Source: JBCDBH01 sp039184055 (GTDB taxonomy: Bacteria > Acidobacteriota > Thermoanaerobaculia > Multivoradales > J023). Taken from it: DNA of 10,081 bases. Numbering within the stretch: position 1 is the first letter of the stretch; the number at the start of each line of letters is the position of its first letter. The notes under the pieces were generated by a model. The model was not told the DNA's origin, did no database searches, and saw only the letters and a list, made by a program, of their open reading frames with translations. The DNA is taken from positions 1 through 10,081 of the forward strand of contig JBCDBH010000216.1 of the NCBI GenBank assembly GCA_039184055.1. The letters run 5' to 3'. Made by a program: the position numbers and the translations under genes. Below, one piece after another: positions 6,659 through 10,081 of this stretch.

Positions 6659-7404
6659 CCCGATCTTCGCATGCATCCAAGCCCGCGCTCCGCGTGCACG
6701 AAGCAACCAAAAGCTGGGGCGACACGCTCGCTCTCGACACTGTGAGCTTTTCCGTCGACGGCGGAATCTTCGGTCTTCTCGGTGGCAACGGAGCTGGAAA
6801 ATCGACCCTGCTCCGCGCCATCGTCCACCTCACCGCGCTCGATCGAGGCACGATCGAAATCCGTGGTTTCGACTCGGTTCGCGACACGCTCGACGCACGC
6901 CATCAGGTCGGCTACCTGCCCGAAGAGCCCGTGTACTACGAACGTCTCACGGGCTGGGAGTATCTCCAGCTGATCGCGGGTCTCAAGAAGCTCGACAACG
7001 CCGATGAACGTGCTGAGCTCCTCAGCCACCTAGGCCTGTCGCCCGAGGTGGCGCGAACCGAGCGCATCGGCAATTACTCGTTGGGTATGCGCAAGAAGAT
7101 CGGCTTGACCGCCGCGCTGATGGGAAGTCCACCGCTCATTCTGCTCGACGAGCCGCTCAATGGTCTCGATACGGATGCGATGCGTCGGCTGCGTCTCCGG
7201 CTCGAAACGCTGGCGAGCTCGGGAAGCACGATCGTGTTGTCATCGCACGTCATGAGCTTTGTCGAACGGGTCTGCGAGCGGATGGTGATTCTGAAAGCCG
7301 GCCGGGTCGCTGCTCTGGGTAGCCCCGCGGACATCCGGCAACAGTCGAGCTGTAGCGACTCCCCCTTCGAGGACGTTTTTCTGGATCTTGCCGCGGCTGA
7401 TTGA
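6655..7404 (+). CDS. ABC transporter ATP-binding protein, ABC-2 exporter type
   Basis: The 249-residue product is a complete single nucleotide-binding domain. Walker A is GGNGAGKST at 43-51, a GYLPEEP segment sits at the Q-loop position, and the degenerate signature NYSLGMRKK is followed by Walker B LILLDEPLNGLD and the switch SSH in LSSHVMSFVERV. This pattern (LPEEPxxYERLTGxEYL and YSLGMRKK) is typical of ATPases paired with ABC-2 type exporters. Glu replaces Gln in the Q-loop, which occurs in this group. It would bind the preceding membrane protein on the cytosolic face and drive export of an unknown substrate. The ATG at 6655 overlaps the permease TGA; the longer open frame from 6313 is rejected because it lies within the permease gene and has no ABC features. 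No strong Shine-Dalgarno sequence is present, which fits translational coupling. A hairpin terminator follows. Confidence 0.93.
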   Translation: MTRSSHASKPALRVHEATKSWGDTLALDTVSFSVDGGIFGLLGGNGAGKSTLLRAIVHLTALDRGTIEIRGFDSVRDTLDARHQVGYLPEEPVYYERLTGWEYLQLIAGLKKLDNADERAELLSHLGLSPEVARTERIGNYSLGMRKKIGLTAALMGSPPLILLDEPLNGLDTDAMRRLRLRLETLASSGSTIVLSSHVMSFVERVCERMVILKAGRVAALGSPADIRQQSSCSDSPFEDVFLDLAAAD

Positions 7405-7414
7405 GGTAGACATG

Positions 7415-7461
7415 CAAACAGCCAGTGGATCGCTCATCGGACTGGACCCACTGGCTGTTTG
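7415..7461. terminator. Bidirectional hairpin terminator between converging operons
   Basis: CAAACAGCCAGTGG at 7415-7428 pairs perfectly with CCACTGGCTGTTTG at 7448-7461, a 14-bp stem with a 19-base loop. It lies 10 bases after the ATPase stop and 29 bases past the hspR stop on the other strand. The stem ends in a short TTT run in both directions, so it could stop transcription either way, although the U-tract is short. Confidence 0.75.
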
Positions 7462-7490
7462 GCGCTTCGAACCTCTAAGCCGGCTACTAC

Positions 7491-7889
7491 TTACTCGTCT
7501 TTTCTCGACACCTCGGCATAGACGAGGGGACCGCTCGCAATCCTGACCAATGCATGCTGATTGCGACGTTCACGCCGCACCGCGAGATCGAGGCGCGCTT
7601 GCTCGAGCACCTGATCCATCTCGTCTTGCATGCGGTCCATCTGCTCACGCATGTTGAGGATCACTTCGACCCCTGCCAGGTTCACACCCAGCTCACGCGT
7701 CAGATTGAGAATGATCTCGAGACGACGAAGCGTTTCATCGTCGTACAAACGGGTGTTGCCACGGCTTCGGACTGGAGTAATCAGCCCCTCTCGTTCGTAG
7801 AGGCGAAGGGTCTGCGGGTGGATGTCAAATCGCTCGGCAACCGCGCTGATCATGAGGAGCTTGCGCCGCTTTCCTCGCTTTTCGGTCAT
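7491..7889 (-). CDS. hspR: HspR-type heat-shock repressor, MerR family
   Basis: From ATG at 7889-7887 the product has 132 residues. The N-terminal winged helix-turn-helix reads LLMISAVAERFDIHPQTLRLYEREGLITP (shown here as ISAVAERFDIHPQT, 14-27, and LRLYEREGLITP, 28-39), then RGNTRLYDDETLRRL. The segment ELGVNLAGVEVIL at 66-78 is the hallmark that separates HspR from other MerR proteins. A coiled-coil-like helix follows (about 80-112, rich in Met, Gln, Glu and Arg) for dimerisation. There is no cysteine or effector pocket. In actinobacteria and some others HspR binds HAIR inverted repeats and uses DnaK as co-repressor, so free DnaK shuts down its own operon. Its place directly after dnaK, on the same strand, supports that role. 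GGGGAGGA at 7902-7895, five bases upstream, fixes the start; the open frame upstream to 7946 would run through an intercistronic hairpin. Confidence 0.87.
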   Translation of the reverse strand: MTEKRGKRRKLLMISAVAERFDIHPQTLRLYEREGLITPVRSRGNTRLYDDETLRRLEIILNLTRELGVNLAGVEVILNMREQMDRMQDEMDQVLEQARLDLAVRRERRNQHALVRIASGPLVYAEVSRKDE

Positions 7890-7894
7890 CGGAA

Positions 7895-7902
7895 TCCTCC
7901 CC
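7895..7902 (-). promoter_or_regulatory. Ribosome-binding site of hspR
   Basis: GGGGAGGA on the minus strand, five bases before ATG 7889-7887, decides this start over GTG at 7946. It means hspR is translated independently of dnaK. Confidence 0.75.
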
Positions 7903-7913
7903 TCGAACCAGAT

Positions 7914-7938
7914 GCCGGCCACGTCGAGCGTGGCCGGC
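7914..7938 (-). promoter_or_regulatory. Strong intercistronic hairpin between dnaK and hspR
   Basis: GCCGGCCACG (7914-7923) and CGTGGCCGGC (7929-7938) form a perfect 10-bp, GC-rich stem with a 5-base loop. It starts 11 bases after the dnaK stop and ends 11 bases before the hspR ribosome-binding site. No T-tract follows, so it is not a classical terminator. It more likely protects the 3' end of dnaK mRNA or partly attenuates hspR, giving more DnaK than repressor (inference). Confidence 0.7.
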
Positions 7939-7949
7939 CGGTACACGCC

Positions 7950-9863
7950 TTACTCCTTCTTGTCGTCGACTTCGACGTACTCGGCATCGATCACGTCGTC
8001 GTCACCACCGGTTGCCGCGTCACCGGCGGGTCCACCGTCACCCGTGGCCTCCGCCGTCGGGCCCGCCTGCTCGTACATCACCTGAGCGAGCTTGTGCGAC
8101 GCTTGAGTCAGCTGCTCCGTGGCCTTCTCGAGCTGAGCCAAGTCATCGGTCTCGAGCGCCTTCTTGGCCTCTTCGAGTGCCGTGTTCAGCTCACCCTGAC
8201 TGCCCGCGTCCAGCTTCTCTTTGTTCTCTTCCAGTCCCTTCTCGGTGCTGTACACCAACGAGTCGAGCTGGTTACGAGCCTCGACGGTCTGGCGGCGAGT
8301 CTTGTCCTCTTCGGCATGCGCTTCCGCATCCTCGACCATCCGCTCGATCTCGTTCTCGTCGAGACCGCTCGAAGCGGTGATGGTGATCTTCTGCTCTTTG
8401 CCCGTACCGAGGTCTTTCGCCGACACGTTGGCGATACCGTTGGCATCGATATCGAAGGTCACTTCGATTTGCGGCATGCCACGCGGCGCTGGCGGAATCC
8501 CGACGAGGTGGAATTTGCCCAGCGTGCGGTTGTCACGCGCCATTTCACGCTCACCCTGGAGCACATGGACTTCGACGGACGGCTGGTTGTCCGCCGCGGT
8601 GGAAAATGTCTCGCTCTTTCGAGTCGGAATCGTCGTATTCCGCTCGATCAACTTGTGCGCGACACCACCGAGCGTCTCGATGCCCAACGACAGCGGCGTG
8701 ACGTCGAGCAAGACGACATCCTTGACATCGCCGCGCAACACGCCGCCCTGAATGGCCGCGCCAATCGCCACGACCTCATCCGGGTTGACCCCCTTGTTCG
8801 ACTCCTTGCCGAAAAAGTCCACCACGCTTTTCTGGATGAAGGGCATACGCGTCTGGCCACCGACCAGCACGATCTCGTCGATGTCACCGGCGCCGAGTCC
8901 AGCGTCCTTGAGCGCCTGTTTGACCGGGTTGAACGAGCGATTGATCAGATCTTCGACCAGCTGCTCGAGCTTGCTCCGCGTCAGACGCAGGTTGAGATGC
9001 TTGGGTCCAGTTTGCGGATCCGCCGTGATGTAGGGCAGGTTGATCTGCGTCTCTTGGGTGGTCGAGAGCTCGATCTTCGCCTTCTCGGCCGCTTCGCGCA
9101 GACGCTGCATCGCCATCGGATCATTCGACAAGTCGATGCCCTGATCCTTCTTGAACTCGCTGAGCAGCCACTCGATCAGCTTCTGATCGATGTTGTCACC
9201 GCCCAGGTGTGTATCACCGTTGGTCGACTTGACCTCGACGACACCGTCACCCACCTCGAGAATCGAGATGTCGAAGGTACCGCCACCAAAGTCGTAGACG
9301 GCGATTTTCTCGTCGACCTTTTTGTCGAGACCGTAAGCCAGCGCGGCGGCGGTCGGCTCGTTGACCAGACGTTTCACCTCGAGACCAGCGATCCGTCCAG
9401 CGTCCTTCGTAGCCTGACGCTGCGCGTCGTTGAAATACGCCGGCACCGTGATGACCGCTTCCGTGACCTTCTCACCGAGGTGGTCTTCGGCGGCCTGCTT
9501 GAGCTTCTGCAGAACCATCGCGGAGATTTCCGGCGGCGAGAACTTCTTGGTCTGCGCCAGCACCCGAACGTCACCGTTGTCGGCGCGCTCGACCTTGTAT
9601 GGAACCATCTTCATCTCTTCATTGACCTCGTCGAAGCGCCGGCCCATGAAACGCTTGATCGAGAAGACGGTGTTCTCAGGATTGGTAACCGACTGCCGCT
9701 TGGCGACTTGCCCCACCAACCGCTCACCGCTCTGACTAAAACCGACGACCGATGGCGTGGTGCGAGCGCCTTCGGCGTTCGCGATCACCCGCGCTTCGGT
9801 GCCCTCCATGACCGCCACGACGCTATTGGTCGTACCGAGATCGATACCGATGATCTTGCTCAT
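7950..9863 (-). CDS. dnaK: Hsp70 molecular chaperone DnaK
   Basis: The 637-residue product is a full-length DnaK that folds and refolds proteins in the cytoplasm by ATP-driven cycles with DnaJ and GrpE. The nucleotide-binding domain opens with IIGIDLGTTNSVVAVMEG (residues 4-21) and includes VPAYFNDAQRQATKDAG, NEPTAAALAYGLD, the phosphate-2 loop VYDFGGGTFDISILE and IVLVGGQTRMP. The linker VLLDVTPLSLGIET precedes the substrate-binding beta sandwich; a helical lid follows, and the tail is GDDDVIDAEYVEVDD. The segment after FMGRRFDEVNEEM matches the insertion of Gram-negative-type DnaK. ATG at 9863-9861 is chosen because MSKIIGIDLGTT is the universal start and AAGGAGGA lies seven bases before it; the extension to 9923 has no homology. 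hspR follows after a 60-base spacer, and grpE and dnaJ are not adjacent on the 3' side. Upstream lie a promoter and repressor-like inverted repeats. Identification is certain. Confidence 0.99.
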   Translation of the reverse strand: MSKIIGIDLGTTNSVVAVMEGTEARVIANAEGARTTPSVVGFSQSGERLVGQVAKRQSVTNPENTVFSIKRFMGRRFDEVNEEMKMVPYKVERADNGDVRVLAQTKKFSPPEISAMVLQKLKQAAEDHLGEKVTEAVITVPAYFNDAQRQATKDAGRIAGLEVKRLVNEPTAAALAYGLDKKVDEKIAVYDFGGGTFDISILEVGDGVVEVKSTNGDTHLGGDNIDQKLIEWLLSEFKKDQGIDLSNDPMAMQRLREAAEKAKIELSTTQETQINLPYITADPQTGPKHLNLRLTRSKLEQLVEDLINRSFNPVKQALKDAGLGAGDIDEIVLVGGQTRMPFIQKSVVDFFGKESNKGVNPDEVVAIGAAIQGGVLRGDVKDVVLLDVTPLSLGIETLGGVAHKLIERNTTIPTRKSETFSTAADNQPSVEVHVLQGEREMARDNRTLGKFHLVGIPPAPRGMPQIEVTFDIDANGIANVSAKDLGTGKEQKITITASSGLDENEIERMVEDAEAHAEEDKTRRQTVEARNQLDSLVYSTEKGLEENKEKLDAGSQGELNTALEEAKKALETDDLAQLEKATEQLTQASHKLAQVMYEQAGPTAEATGDGGPAGDAATGGDDDVIDAEYVEVDDKKE

Positions 9864-9870
9864 CTGAGAC

Positions 9871-9878
9871 TCCTCCTT
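9871..9878 (-). promoter_or_regulatory. Ribosome-binding site of dnaK
   Basis: AAGGAGGA on the minus strand, seven bases before ATG 9863-9861, is a near-perfect Shine-Dalgarno sequence. It fixes the start and fits a highly expressed gene. Confidence 0.85.
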
Positions 9879-9992
9879 GGCTATGTTCGCGCGGCGGCTC
9901 CTGCGAAATCGTCGAACCACCACCTAGACTAAGCAATCGAATGAACTTCCGACTCTCTTCGTCGATCTGAGCGTCAATCGCATGCGCTCGAA

Positions 9993-10013
9993 TCTCAGTG
10001 CAGAGCCGTCAAG
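9993..10013. promoter_or_regulatory. Degenerate HAIR-like inverted repeat upstream of dnaK (candidate HspR site)
   Basis: On the minus strand CTTGACG, seven bases, then ACTGAGA. The known HspR operator HAIR is CTTGAGT-N7-ACTCAAG, so 9 of 14 arm positions match and the spacing is exact. It lies just downstream of the TATACT -10 box, where a bound repressor would block transcription. The match is weak, and HspR binding is inference supported by the hspR gene in the same operon. Confidence 0.35.
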
Positions 10014-10023
10014 TCGCCGTCAC

Positions 10024-10052
10024 AGTATACATGACAATCTGACACTCAGATT
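10024..10052 (-). promoter_or_regulatory. Candidate dnaK promoter with overlapping perfect palindrome
   Basis: On the minus strand TATACT (10029-10024) matches five of six bases of a housekeeping -10 box. No good -35 box is present at 17 bases (AATCTG). A perfect 17-bp palindrome, AATCTGACACTCAGATT on the plus strand (10036-10052), covers the -35 region and part of the spacer. It may be an operator for a repressor or activator. The site matches neither CIRCE nor a sigma-32 promoter. The leader to the dnaK ATG would be about 150 bases. Confidence 0.45.
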
Positions 10053-10081
10053 TATTCCCGGACACAAGCGTGGTGCGTGGA

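Noticed and set aside
7554..9932. Plus-strand 792-residue open frame as a coding gene
   Set aside because: It is antisense to dnaK and hspR, both certain, has no domains, and follows a known dnaK antisense artefact.
9964..10052. CIRCE element or sigma-32 promoter upstream of dnaK
   Set aside because: No TTAGCACTC-N9-GAGTGCTAA and no CTTGAA/CCCCAT-type pair is present.

Overview
The window is GC-rich, densely coded DNA from a Gram-negative bacterium. The evidence for an outer membrane is an LpxR-type lipid A deacylase, an Lpp-type lipoprotein signal and a DnaK carrying the insertion typical of Gram-negative-type DnaK. A receiver domain fused to a Hanks-type Ser/Thr kinase, together with an HspR-type (MerR family) regulator directly behind dnaK, points to a group such as Myxococcota or Acidobacteriota rather than an enterobacterium. 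That placement is inference and cannot be settled from this sequence alone. I see no IS element, CRISPR array, tRNA or rRNA.

Layout. (1) Positions 3-1678, plus strand: the 3' end of an M36-like (fungalysin-type) metallopeptidase, overlapped ATGA-style by an lpxR-like gene for an outer-membrane lipid A 3'-O-deacylase. (2) Positions 1717-2856, minus strand: a compact cluster of a small helical protein, an alpha/beta-hydrolase carboxylesterase and a small hypothetical protein, facing lpxR tail to tail. (3) Positions 3129-3722, minus strand: a thioredoxin-fold lipoprotein with a single active-site cysteine (WCGDS). (4) Positions 3874-7404, plus strand and divergent from the lipoprotein: a three-gene unit of receiver-Ser/Thr kinase, a roughly 12-helix membrane protein, and an ABC ATPase of the ABC-2 exporter type. 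(5) Positions 7415-7461: a 14-bp perfect hairpin between converging operons. (6) Positions 7491-9863, minus strand: dnaK followed by an hspR-like repressor gene, with a strong hairpin between them. Upstream of dnaK (to 10081) lie a TATACT -10 box, a perfect 17-bp palindrome and a degenerate HAIR-like inverted repeat.

How the genes may work together. The dnaK-hspR pair looks like the self-limiting heat-shock circuit known from actinobacterial HspR, in which DnaK acts as co-repressor; grpE and dnaJ are not in the window. The kinase-permease-ATPase unit is tightly packed and probably couples a phosphorelay input and Ser/Thr phosphorylation to the activity or amount of an exporter of unknown substrate. 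The peptidase/lpxR pair is probably concerned with the cell envelope or exported material.

The most useful leads are the receiver-kinase-ABC unit, the control region of dnaK with its intercistronic hairpin, the monothiol lipoprotein, and the two unrecognised small proteins around the esterase. A 792-residue open frame antisense to dnaK and hspR is treated as an artefact.
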